NCBI RefSeq assembly: GCF_003096095.1
Contig: NZ_CP015453.1
Coordinates: 2,232,001 to 2,296,000, forward strand
Origin: Dietzia psychralcaliphila
Lineage (GTDB): Bacteria; Actinomycetota; Actinomycetes; Mycobacteriales; Mycobacteriaceae
Length of the DNA stretch: 64,000 nt
Direction: 5' to 3'
The notes below the pieces were generated by a model. It saw nothing but the letters and a program-made list of their open reading frames with translations. It searched no databases and was not told where the DNA came from. Below, piece after piece: positions 57,017 through 64,000 of this stretch; within the stretch, counting starts at the first letter, position 1; the number at the start of each line of letters is the position of its first letter. The translations under genes and the position numbers were made by a program.

Positions 57017-58258
57017 TCACACGCTGTCGGCTGGGGGCGCCTTCAGCAGCTCGGCGAGCGAGCTCTCCGGATCGGCGAGCCGACCTGGGTCAATCGGCAG
57101 TCGCTCATTGAGCACGCGGCGGCTGAACATGAACTCCTTGGGGCGGTTGACGCAGTCGGCCGCGATCATCTCCCCCTCCTTGAAATAGAAACAGGCGAAG
57201 CTACGACCGGCCACCGGATCTCCGCGGAGCACCACCTCGTCGTAGCCATCGTTGAGGCCGGCGATCTGCAGCTTGAGTTCGTACTGGTCCGACCAGAACC
57301 ACGGTAGTGCCGAGAGCGTCTTCGATTTCCCACACATGGTCGCCGCGGCCACCTTGGCGTGCTCACCTGCGTTGGGCACCGACTCGAGGCGCACGTGGCG
57401 CTCATAGCGGGGTGAGTAGAAGCTCGCACAATCCCCCGCGGCGACGATGTCGGGGTCACTGGTCAGTCCGCTGCCATCGATGGCGATTCCGTTGTCCACC
57501 GCCAGGCCGGCGGCCTCGGCCAGCTCGGTGTTGGGCACGACGCCGATACCCACGATGACGAGGTCGGCGTCGAGGAGTTCCCCATCAGCCAGGCGTACGC
57601 CGCGCACACGGTCATCCCCCTCGATAGCGGCGACCGTGACGTCGGTACGCAGTTCAACGCCCTCCTCGCTGTGGACGCGGGCGTAGAACGCGGATACCTC
57701 TGGTGCCGTGACCCGCTGCAGCACCCGCTGGGCGCTTTCCAGAACCGTCACCGAGGTGCCGCCCAGCGTTCGCAGCGAGGCCGCTGCCTCCAAGCCGATG
57801 TAACCGGCGCCGATGATGACGACGTTGCGGGTGTCGGCAAGTCGATCGCGGATGGCCTCGATGTCAGAGGCGTCCCGCAGGTAGTGCACACCGTCGAGCT
57901 CGGCGCCCGCGATGTCCAGACGGCGCGGACGCGCACCCAGACAGAGCGCCAGCGTGGCGTAGCCGATCTCCTCGCCGTCACTGAGCGTGATCGACCGTGC
58001 TTGGCGATCGAGTGCCGTGACCCGGGCGTGACGGAGGGTGATGCCCTGTTTCTCGTAGTAGTCCGGCGGGCGGATGAGCAGGTCATCAAGACTGGACGTA
58101 CCCGAGAGATAGGTCTTGGACAGCGGCGGGCGGTGGTAGGGCAGCGTCGGCTCGTCGCCGATCAGCAGTATCTCCCCTACCCACCCCTCCTGACGCAGGC
58201 TGGCGCAGAGCTGCGCGCCGGCATGGCTGGCGCCGATGACGATCGCCCGGTCACTCAC
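57017..58258 (-). CDS. Ferredoxin reductase of the CYP153 system
   Basis: 413 residues from the GTG at 58258 (an ATG at 58288, three bases after the P450 stop, is possible; GAGGG favours the GTG). FAD-dependent pyridine nucleotide-disulfide oxidoreductase fold: FAD motif VIGASHAGAQLCASLR, NAD(P) motif VVIIGAGYIGLEAAASL near residue 145, and the FAD/oxidation motif DIVAAGDCASFYSPR near residue 275. Moves electrons from NADH to the 2Fe-2S ferredoxin at 59724. Third gene of the operon. Confidence 0.93.
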   Translation of the reverse strand: MSDRAIVIGASHAGAQLCASLRQEGWVGEILLIGDEPTLPYHRPPLSKTYLSGTSSLDDLLIRPPDYYEKQGITLRHARVTALDRQARSITLSDGEEIGYATLALCLGARPRRLDIAGAELDGVHYLRDASDIEAIRDRLADTRNVVIIGAGYIGLEAAASLRTLGGTSVTVLESAQRVLQRVTAPEVSAFYARVHSEEGVELRTDVTVAAIEGDDRVRGVRLADGELLDADLVIVGIGVVPNTELAEAAGLAVDNGIAIDGSGLTSDPDIVAAGDCASFYSPRYERHVRLESVPNAGEHAKVAAATMCGKSKTLSALPWFWSDQYELKLQIAGLNDGYDEVVLRGDPVAGRSFACFYFKEGEMIAADCVNRPKEFMFSRRVLNERLPIDPGRLADPESSLAELLKAPPADSV

Positions 58259-58291
58259 CACAGAGGCCCTCTCCTGCTCGCCATCCACCTG

Positions 58292-59680
58292 TCAGGCCGA
58301 CTGCTTCTTGGTGAGCTGGACCATCATCGTCGAGTAACCCCGAACGAAGTTGGATTGCACGATCTCCGGCTCCGACAGCACCTCGATGTCGGAGAACCGC
58401 ACCAGCAGCTCCTCCCAGAGGATCCGCAACTGCATCTCAGCCAGCCGGTTGCCCATGCACCGGTGCACACCGAACCCGAATGCCACATGGCTGCGCGCGT
58501 TGGCGCGGTCGATGATGAGCTCGTCCGGACGCTCGAAGTGGCGCTCGTCGCGGTTTCCCGAGGAGTACCACATGACGAGTCGGTCGCCTTTCCGGATGAA
58601 CTGCCCGTTGAGGACCGTGTCCTCCTTGGCAACGCGGCACATGTAGGCCAACGGGGTCTGCCAGCGGATGATCTCGGACACCATGTTGGGGATCAGCCCT
58701 GGATTGGCGCGGAGTTTGGCGAACTCGTCCGGGAACTTGTTCAGTGCCAGAACGCCGCCGGTCATCGAGTTGCGGGTGGTGTCGTTGCCACCGATGATCA
58801 GCAGTGTCAGGTTACCGATGAACTCCATCGGGCGGTTGATCAGATCCTTGGTGCTCTCGTGCGACTGGAGCAGACTGATCAGGTCGAAACCCGGCTCCTC
58901 ACCGGCAGCCGTGCGTGCGGCCTTGTCGTGCCAGAGGGTCGCGAAGTCGCGGGACATCTCGATCGCGGCCGCGAACATCTCGTCGACGTCGGAGGTGCCG
59001 CCGGTGGCCCCGGAGCTGCCTGCTGCCAGGTCGGACATCTCCGCGAGCTTGCGCCGCTGGTCGTAGGGGAAGTCCAGCAGGGTCGCGAGCATCCGCGAGG
59101 TCAGCTCTTTGGAGACCTTGTCCACCCAGTCGAACGGTTCGTCGACGGGCAGGTCATCGAGCACCTCCTGCACACGTACACGGATCAGTTGTTCCATCTC
59201 TTTGAGGTTCTTGGGCGCCACCACACCCTGCACTGCCTGACGCTGGAGGTCATGTTTCGGCGGGTCCATGGCGATGAACATCTCGACGTCCAGGCCCTCC
59301 GGCGGGGCACCGATCACGATGTACGGCTCGGCCGAGAACAGATGGTGGTTCTTGTCGACGGCGAGGATGTCCTCGTGGCGGGTGATCGACCAGAAGGGAC
59401 CGAAGGCGCTCCTCGGTTGGAAGTGCACCGGCGCCTCGTCCCGCAGCCGCTTGAAGTAGGACTGCCATTGTCCTTGCCGGTACATGAACGGATTGCTCAT
59501 ATCGATGTCTGAGAGCGCTACGTCTGCCGCGTCGGGAATCGGTGCTTCGATGAAGACCGGCGGCTGGGCGCTCTTGAACGCAGCCCGCTTCGCCTTGCTG
59601 TACAGCTGCGCTCCGCGGATCTGCATGTGGAGTGGAATGCTTGCTTGTGCCTTGTCGATCGCCTTGTCGAGAACGCTCAT
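58292..59680 (-). CDS. Cytochrome P450, CYP153 family alkane hydroxylase
   Basis: 462 residues, soluble class I bacterial P450. Heme ligand Cys in HVAFGFGVHRCMGNRLAEM near residue 404, I-helix GGNDTTRNSMTGGVLALNKF, and ExxR in SEIIRW. The GGNDTTRNS oxygen-activating helix and the N-terminal FWSITRHEDILAVDKNHHLFSA region are the CYP153 hallmarks. CYP153 enzymes hydroxylate the terminal carbon of medium-chain alkanes. Electron partners are encoded on both sides. This suggests growth on n-alkanes. Confidence 0.93.
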   Translation of the reverse strand: MSVLDKAIDKAQASIPLHMQIRGAQLYSKAKRAAFKSAQPPVFIEAPIPDAADVALSDIDMSNPFMYRQGQWQSYFKRLRDEAPVHFQPRSAFGPFWSITRHEDILAVDKNHHLFSAEPYIVIGAPPEGLDVEMFIAMDPPKHDLQRQAVQGVVAPKNLKEMEQLIRVRVQEVLDDLPVDEPFDWVDKVSKELTSRMLATLLDFPYDQRRKLAEMSDLAAGSSGATGGTSDVDEMFAAAIEMSRDFATLWHDKAARTAAGEEPGFDLISLLQSHESTKDLINRPMEFIGNLTLLIIGGNDTTRNSMTGGVLALNKFPDEFAKLRANPGLIPNMVSEIIRWQTPLAYMCRVAKEDTVLNGQFIRKGDRLVMWYSSGNRDERHFERPDELIIDRANARSHVAFGFGVHRCMGNRLAEMQLRILWEELLVRFSDIEVLSEPEIVQSNFVRGYSTMMVQLTKKQSA

Positions 59681-59723
59681 GAGTTGACCTGCCTTGCCCT
59701 GGCTCGAAGGATGTCTGGCTGCA

Positions 59724-60044
59724 CTACATCTGGAATTCGGGGAGATGAACTGTCATGCCGTCCATCTCTTCTGAGACTGTGATCTGGCACGACAGTCGCG
59801 AGGTCGACTGACGTTCGGGCGTCAGATCGAGCATCTCTTCCTCGTCGTCACCCTGCTTTCCCGTGAGGCTCACCCATTCGCTGCCGACGATGACGTGACA
59901 GGTGCCACAGGCACACTCACCGCCGCAGTCGCCATCGATACCCGTGACCCCATTACTGGTAGCGATCTGCATCAGCGACTGTCCGTCGACGATCGCGGTC
60001 TCATGCTCTTCGCCCTCGTACGAGACAAAAGTGATCTTCCCCAT
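59724..60044 (-). CDS. 2Fe-2S ferredoxin (adrenodoxin type) of the CYP153 system
   Basis: 106 residues. Cluster cysteines in DCGGECACGTC (C40, C46, C49) and C86, with the adrenodoxin spacing Cx5Cx2C. An extra cysteine at 44 sits between. Short-lived carrier between the reductase at 57017 and the P450 at 58292. AAGGAAG six bases before the ATG at 60044. First gene of the operon, preceded by the divergent operator. Confidence 0.95.
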   Translation of the reverse strand: MGKITFVSYEGEEHETAIVDGQSLMQIATSNGVTGIDGDCGGECACGTCHVIVGSEWVSLTGKQGDDEEEMLDLTPERQSTSRLSCQITVSEEMDGMTVHLPEFQM

Positions 60045-60122
60045 GTGCTACTTCCTTCCAGAAGGTGCAAGTTGCCTGCCGACTTCCGCGTGGACGTAGC
60101 CACTGAAGGACATCGATCCATC

Positions 60123-60144
60123 CTAGGAACCGGGCAGTTCCTAG
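60123..60144. promoter_or_regulatory. Perfect inverted-repeat operator between tetR and the CYP153 operon
   Basis: CTAGGAAC - CGGGCA - GTTCCTAG, 8-base arms and a 6-base spacer, within the 139-base gap between the divergent genes, 79 bases before the ferredoxin ATG and 40 bases before the tetR ATG. Classic size for a TetR dimer. A TTGACA -35 like hexamer for the ferredoxin lies at 60169-60174. Confidence 0.75.
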
Positions 60145-60183
60145 TTAAGCAGGCTTGCCAGCGCGATGTGTCAAGATTGCGCA

Positions 60184-60822
60184 ATGACTGATCCAGGCGT
60201 CGTGGTCCGGCCGTTCCGAGGCGTCAGTGCGGCAGATCGTGTGCGGCAACGTCGCGACGCACTACTCGACGCGGGGCTCAGCGCCCTCGCCGACGGATCA
60301 CTCGCCTCTGTCACCGTCGACGACGTCAGTGCACGGGCAGGCCTGTCAAAGCGCTACTTCTACGAGCACTTCCGCACCCGCAATGACCTGTTCGCCGCCT
60401 TGGTTGATCGACTGATCGAGCAGGTGACCGCAGCTGCCGCGAGCCCCTCGCGGGCGCCGAACACCTGCATGCTCGGCCGCCTGGAGGAAGCGGTGGTGGG
60501 CGTCGTGTCAGTCCTGATCGAGGACCCGGGCAATGCGCAACTGTTCGTGGACACCATCGGCGGCGACCAGCTCAGGGATTCCGTTCAACGGACCGAGCAT
60601 TCCATTGCCGCCATTCTCATCGATGTGACGATCGCGAACACGCAGGTGACGGCGAGAGAACGCACTCGCCTGGATATGGCGGCCCTCATCCTCGTGGCCG
60701 GCACGGCGCAGGCGGTGAGCGATTGGCTGAACGGCGAGATCGAGCTGTCGCGGACCGAACTGCTCGAGGAGATCGTCCGCCTTGCGTCGGCGGCGATCCA
60801 CACCATCCTCCCCGACCTCTGA
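60184..60822 (+). CDS. TetR-family regulator, divergent from the CYP153 operon
   Basis: 212 residues. N-terminal helix-turn-helix VDDVSARAGLSKRYFYEHFRTRNDLF; C-terminal ligand-binding helical domain without recognised family. ATG at 60184 follows a possible AAGATT -10. Likely represses the CYP153 operon through the palindrome at 60123, relieved by an alkane or its product; the ligand is my inference. Other Dietzia CYP153 operons, as I recall, use an AraC regulator instead. Confidence 0.85.
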   Translation: MTDPGVVVRPFRGVSAADRVRQRRDALLDAGLSALADGSLASVTVDDVSARAGLSKRYFYEHFRTRNDLFAALVDRLIEQVTAAAASPSRAPNTCMLGRLEEAVVGVVSVLIEDPGNAQLFVDTIGGDQLRDSVQRTEHSIAAILIDVTIANTQVTARERTRLDMAALILVAGTAQAVSDWLNGEIELSRTELLEEIVRLASAAIHTILPDL

Positions 60823-60930
60823 CGCAAGGCGGTCGATCTCTTCCGCGCAGGGTCGTGACGCCGAGTCCCCACACGCGCGGAACGGCGGCAGCTCGTAGCC
60901 TCGGGACATCACACTCATCCAGGAGGCATC

Positions 60931-61449
60931 GTGAGCACCACACCCGAATCCCGGCCCGTCCACGACGATGACCTCGTCCACCTCCGCAGATGCGTGGACC
61001 TGGCGAGGGAGGCACTGGCGGCTGGCGACAAGCCCTTCGGCTCACTACTGGTGGACCAGACAGGTGAGGTCCGGTTCGAGGACCGCAACCGCGAATCGAG
61101 CGGCGACGCCACCCTGCACCCGGAGTTCGCCATCGCGCGGTGGGCCGCGGAGAACATGACTCCCGACGACCGCGCGTCGAGCATCGTCTACACCTCGGGC
61201 GAGCACTGCGCGATGTGCAGCGCCGCCCACGCGTTCGTGGGGCTCGGGCGGATCGTCTACGCCTCCAGCGGCGCGCAGTACGCCGAATGGAAGGCATCAC
61301 TCGGTATGGACCCCGGACCACTCGCCCCGCTCGGGATCACCGACGTGGCCCCGGCCATTCCCACCTCCGGTCCGGTCCCCCCGCTGGCCGAGGAGATCAG
61401 GCTGCTGGTGGAGGAGTCCGTCCGGGCGGATCAGCGTCGCAGCAGCTGA
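60931..61449 (+). CDS. Nucleoside/guanine deaminase-like protein
   Basis: 172 residues, cytidine-deaminase superfamily (MafB19/guanine-deaminase type). The zinc histidine is in TLHPEF (HPE) and the two cysteines in GEHCAMCSA, with His before the first Cys where most have Pro. Family enzymes deaminate guanine or related bases; substrate not certain. GTG at 60931 with AGGAGG five bases upstream. Confidence 0.82.
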   Translation: MSTTPESRPVHDDDLVHLRRCVDLAREALAAGDKPFGSLLVDQTGEVRFEDRNRESSGDATLHPEFAIARWAAENMTPDDRASSIVYTSGEHCAMCSAAHAFVGLGRIVYASSGAQYAEWKASLGMDPGPLAPLGITDVAPAIPTSGPVPPLAEEIRLLVEESVRADQRRSS

Positions 61450-61462
61450 CTGTATGGATCGT

Positions 61463-62116
61463 TCAGCGCTCGCCCGGCCGGTCCCGCGCCTCCACCGCGC
61501 TCCAGACCTGGCGCCAGTGCGCAGCGAGGGAGTCGAGGGTCTCGTGCGCGTTCAACCCGCTCGGTTGCGGCAGCACCCACAGCACCACGTCGCCGGGCCA
61601 CCCCGGTACATCTGAGGTGTCCTGCTCCCCGTAGCCGGCCTTCGGTCGCTCGAATGCAGTACGGAAGGCAGTGACTCCCGCGACGGCGACGACCGCCGGA
61701 CGCAGCTCCCCGGCCACCGCGGCCACGCGCGCCGCGCCAGCGCGCAATTCCTCGCGGGAGAGTTCATCGGCCCGCGCGGTGGCACGCCCCACGAGGTTCG
61801 TCATGCCGATGCCTCGCGAGAGCAATTGCTCCTCGTCGGCGACCGACAAGCCCACCGCGGCATCGACGACGTGATCGGTCAGCCCCGCCCGGTGCAGAGA
61901 CGGCCAGAAGCGGTTCCCGGGCCGCGCGAAAGGTGCATTGACCGCGGCGGTCCACAACCCGGGGTTGACCCCGACGATGAGCAGTCGCAGCTGCCCGGCA
62001 TCGGCGGGCAGGACATCGTCGACCCCGTGCGGATCGTCCGTGGCGAACCCGGCGAGTTCGTCACGCCTCGGGCGGCGACCGCCCAGAGGGGAAGGCCGCC
62101 GCGGGACGCCGGTCAC
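61463..62116 (-). CDS. mug: G/U mismatch-specific uracil-DNA glycosylase (Mug/TDG type)
   Basis: 217 residues. Removes uracil (and some etheno adducts) from G:U mismatches. Catalytic motif GVNPGLWTA near residue 49 and QPSGLNAHETL near 190, both Mug hallmarks. GTG start overlaps the stop of the DUF1801 gene (GTGA), so it is co-translated. Confidence 0.9.
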   Translation of the reverse strand: MTGVPRRPSPLGGRRPRRDELAGFATDDPHGVDDVLPADAGQLRLLIVGVNPGLWTAAVNAPFARPGNRFWPSLHRAGLTDHVVDAAVGLSVADEEQLLSRGIGMTNLVGRATARADELSREELRAGAARVAAVAGELRPAVVAVAGVTAFRTAFERPKAGYGEQDTSDVPGWPGDVVLWVLPQPSGLNAHETLDSLAAHWRQVWSAVEARDRPGER

Positions 62117-62475
62117 GACCGTCCGGCGTCGATCTCGCGCTGATGCACGCGGACGAGGTCACGGATCAGGTCGTCGGGAAGGGGCGTGGCCAGCGTGAAC
62201 TGGATCGCGTGCGCGGTGGTCGTGTAGTTCTCGAGCCGATCCTTCAGCTCCTCGATCGCCCACGAGGAGGGGTAGAAACTCATGTGCTTCTTGGAGGAGG
62301 TGTAGTACACCAATGCTCGGTTCTTGTACTTGAGGGTCGGCATCCCGTAACTGATCGTCTCTTCGGTGTCGGGAACGAGTTGCTTGACGAGCGCCCGGAT
62401 CCGTTCGAGTTCCGCGCGGCGCGCCGGGTCGAGCGCACTCAGATACTCCTCGACGGTTGTCGCCTTCTCAGCCAT
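62113..62475 (-). CDS. DUF1801 domain protein
   Basis: 120 residues. MAEKATTVEEYLSALDPARR opening and ETISYGMPTLKYKNRALVYYTSSKKHMSFYPSSWAIEELKDRL, the YdhG/DUF1801 signature. Some relatives are linked to iron chaperone roles (Fra/YdhG names), but function is unknown. First of a two-gene operon with mug. Confidence 0.88.
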   Translation of the reverse strand: MAEKATTVEEYLSALDPARRAELERIRALVKQLVPDTEETISYGMPTLKYKNRALVYYTSSKKHMSFYPSSWAIEELKDRLENYTTTAHAIQFTLATPLPDDLIRDLVRVHQREIDAGRS

Positions 62476-62559
62476 GGTGCGAGATTAGCGTGGAACCCAC
62501 CGAGCGAGCGCCACGGATAGAGGACACGCTCAGGCCTCTTCACCTGACAGGCTGGGACC

Positions 62560-63132
62560 ATGAGCCCGACGGACAGCCCTGACGCACCATTGATCGTGGC
62601 GAACATCGAACGGTGGCGCGAGTGGCTGATCACGAACGACGAGAGCTGCGACGGGATCTGGCTGATGCTCGCCAAGAAGGGGGTCACCTCACCCACCTCG
62701 CTCTCCTACCAGGAGGCGCTCGAGGAGGCGCTGTGCAGCGGGTGGATTGATGGCCAGCGCAGGTCGCGCGACGAGAATACGTTCGTGCAACGGTTCACGC
62801 CCCGCCGCGCTCGCTCGATCTGGTCACTGCGGAACGTCGAGATCGTCACTCGGCTCGCCGAGGAACAGAGGCTCCGGCCGCGGGGCGTCGCGGAGATCGA
62901 GCGGGCGAGGTCCGACGGCCGTTGGGACCGCGCCTACGCCGGCCCCGCGACCGCACAAGTCCCCGAAGTCCTCGCCGCCGCGCTCGAGGCGACGCCGGCA
63001 GCCGGGGACGCCTTCGCCCGACTCACCCGCGCCGAGCGCTACAGCGCGATCCACCCTCTCCTGGTGGCCCCAGACGACGCCACTCTCGAGCGACACGTCG
63101 GACGGCTGATCTCGCGGCTCACGTCGCCCTGA
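62560..63132 (+). CDS. YdeI/OmpD-associated family protein
   Basis: 190 residues. WREWLITNDESCDGIWLMLAKKGV, SYQEALEEALCSGWIDGQRRSRDENTFVQRFTPRRARSIWS and the C-terminal ERYSAIHPLL segment identify the bacteriocin-protection YdeI-like family, although the small DUF1905 fusion partner is absent. Cellular role uncertain. Confidence 0.85.
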   Translation: MSPTDSPDAPLIVANIERWREWLITNDESCDGIWLMLAKKGVTSPTSLSYQEALEEALCSGWIDGQRRSRDENTFVQRFTPRRARSIWSLRNVEIVTRLAEEQRLRPRGVAEIERARSDGRWDRAYAGPATAQVPEVLAAALEATPAAGDAFARLTRAERYSAIHPLLVAPDDATLERHVGRLISRLTSP

Positions 63133-63294
63133 TCAGGTCCCCCACGCGACATGATGTGACGACGACGAGGGCGGCAGTCGCCACGGTGAGACGGCCGGCA
63201 CTGTCCGACAGTTCCCCCAGGTCCGGCTATCCAGAGCGTCGATCCTCTTGTCTACACCGTTGCAGCCGACGTGAGCCCCACTCGCCAGCCCGAT

Positions 63295-63999
63295 TCACGG
63301 GGAGTCGAGCAGCTCGATTCCGTAGTCGGCGACGACGGCCCGCACCTCAGCGAGGTAGCGCTGCGCCTGTGCAGTGAGCGGGATCCCGGAATGGCTGATC
63401 CAGCCGATCTCGATGCTCTCGTCCACGTCGAGCGGGATGGCGACGATCTCCGGGTCGAGGTCGTCGCTGATGATTCCGGTGGAGATTGTGTACCCGTCGA
63501 GACCGATCATGAGGTTGAAGATGGTCGCGCGGTCGGAGACCCTGATCTCTCTTTTGCTCGACCGGGTGGAGAGGATCTCCTCGGCGAAGTAGAACGAGTT
63601 GTTCGCGCCCTGGTCAAAGGTGAGCCTGGGCAGGTCCGCGAGGTCGTCGAGGGTGACGCGTTCCCGGGATGCCAAGGGGTTCTGCCGGGAGATGAAGATG
63701 TGCGGCAGCGCTGCGAAGAGTGGGTGGAAGACCAGGCCGGAATCGCGGAGTAGCTTGTCGATGACCTTCCGGTTGAAGTCGTTCCGGTAGAGCACACCCA
63801 CCTCGCTGCGGAGGGTCCGGACATCCTCGATGATGTCCCAGGTTCGAGTCTCACGAAGCGAGAACTCGTACTGTTCCGCCTCGCCTGATCGCACCATCCG
63901 GATGAACGCCTCCACCACGAACGAGTAGTGCTGCGCCGACACCCCGAGCAGTCGGCGGGACGGCGGCTGACCGAGGTAGCGCTGCTCCAGTAGGGACAT
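63295..63999 (-). CDS. LysR-type transcriptional regulator, N-terminus beyond window
   Basis: Visible 234 residues are a LysR substrate-binding domain: FHPLFAALPHIFISRQNPLA, LPRLTFDQGANNSFYFAEEIL, IGWISHSGIPLTAQAQRYLAEVRAVV. The helix-turn-helix part lies past position 64000, and the methionine at 63999 is internal. The regulated genes are not visible; the 162-base gap at 63133-63294 shows nothing of note. Reading frame is open to the window edge. Confidence 0.8.
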   Translation of the reverse strand: MSLLEQRYLGQPPSRRLLGVSAQHYSFVVEAFIRMVRSGEAEQYEFSLRETRTWDIIEDVRTLRSEVGVLYRNDFNRKVIDKLLRDSGLVFHPLFAALPHIFISRQNPLASRERVTLDDLADLPRLTFDQGANNSFYFAEEILSTRSSKREIRVSDRATIFNLMIGLDGYTISTGIISDDLDPEIVAIPLDVDESIEIGWISHSGIPLTAQAQRYLAEVRAVVADYGIELLDSP

Positions 64000-64000
64000 C

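Noticed and set aside
57671-59512. 613-codon open frame antisense to CYP153 and the reductase
   Set aside because: Shadow of the real operon; no recognisable domain.

Overview
The window is chromosomal DNA of a high-GC actinobacterium of the mycolic-acid group (Mycobacteriales). It carries a mycothiol gene (mshB), F420 cofactor synthesis (fused FO synthase), F420-type luciferase-like oxidoreductases, an LpqW-like lipoprotein, an LGFP-repeat lipoprotein and many TANNNT -10 boxes 6-8 bases before start codons (leaderless genes). The order ferredoxin - FO synthase - small membrane protein - mshB - lpqW - typA matches, as I remember it, the block around Rv1165-Rv1177 of Mycobacterium tuberculosis. 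A three-component CYP153 alkane hydroxylase makes a hydrocarbon-degrading genus such as Dietzia my best guess, but the sequence alone does not prove the genus. I see no tRNA, rRNA, IS element, prophage or CRISPR array.

Layout. 1-10.5 kb: 7Fe ferredoxin (cut by the left edge), FO synthase, two bacterial PH-domain membrane proteins on the plus strand, then a minus-strand typA-lpqW-mshB-membrane protein operon. 10.9-16.6 kb: secreted protein plus sirtuin, aquaporin, coiled-coil membrane protein, CoA transferase and an F420-type oxidoreductase. 16.7-20.7 kb: a siderophore ABC importer resembling YclNOPQ behind a DtxR/IdeR-like iron box. 20.9-29.9 kb: isoaspartate methyltransferase-like protein, class I fumarase, small lipoprotein, drug-efflux MFS protein, CPBP protease, DUF2236, DUF808, DUF488, nitrobindin-like and Rho_N-like proteins. 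29.9-34.4 kb: a five-gene operon (DUF4242 protein, acyl-CoA-dehydrogenase-fold flavoprotein, NitT/TauT-type ABC importer) behind a promoter overlapped by a TetR-like palindrome. 34.5-50.6 kb: PhoU-like protein, ilvD, PQQ-type sugar dehydrogenase, photolyase, a second DUF2236 protein, a second luciferase-like oxidoreductase divergent from a cation/proton antiporter, nuclease, pseudouridine synthase, an ArsR-controlled SRPBCC-DHFR fusion, a membrane-anchored lipase and ArfB. 50.7-56.9 kb: PEP-mutase-family enzyme, monomeric isocitrate dehydrogenase, dodecin, a carboxyethyl-ornithine-synthase-like dehydrogenase and a HEAT-repeat protein. 57.0-60.8 kb: ferredoxin - CYP153 - ferredoxin reductase, divergent from a TetR regulator with a perfect inverted repeat between them. 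60.9-64.0 kb: deaminase, mismatch-specific DNA glycosylase, DUF1801, YdeI-like protein and a LysR-type regulator cut by the right edge.

How genes may work together. FO synthase makes the deazaflavin needed for F420, which the two luciferase-like oxidoreductases may use; FO itself could be the antenna of the photolyase. The CYP153 operon is a self-contained alkane omega-hydroxylation electron chain. The ABC-flavoprotein-DUF4242 operon looks like an uptake-and-oxidation unit for a small organic substrate, possibly organosulfur, and is the least described system here.
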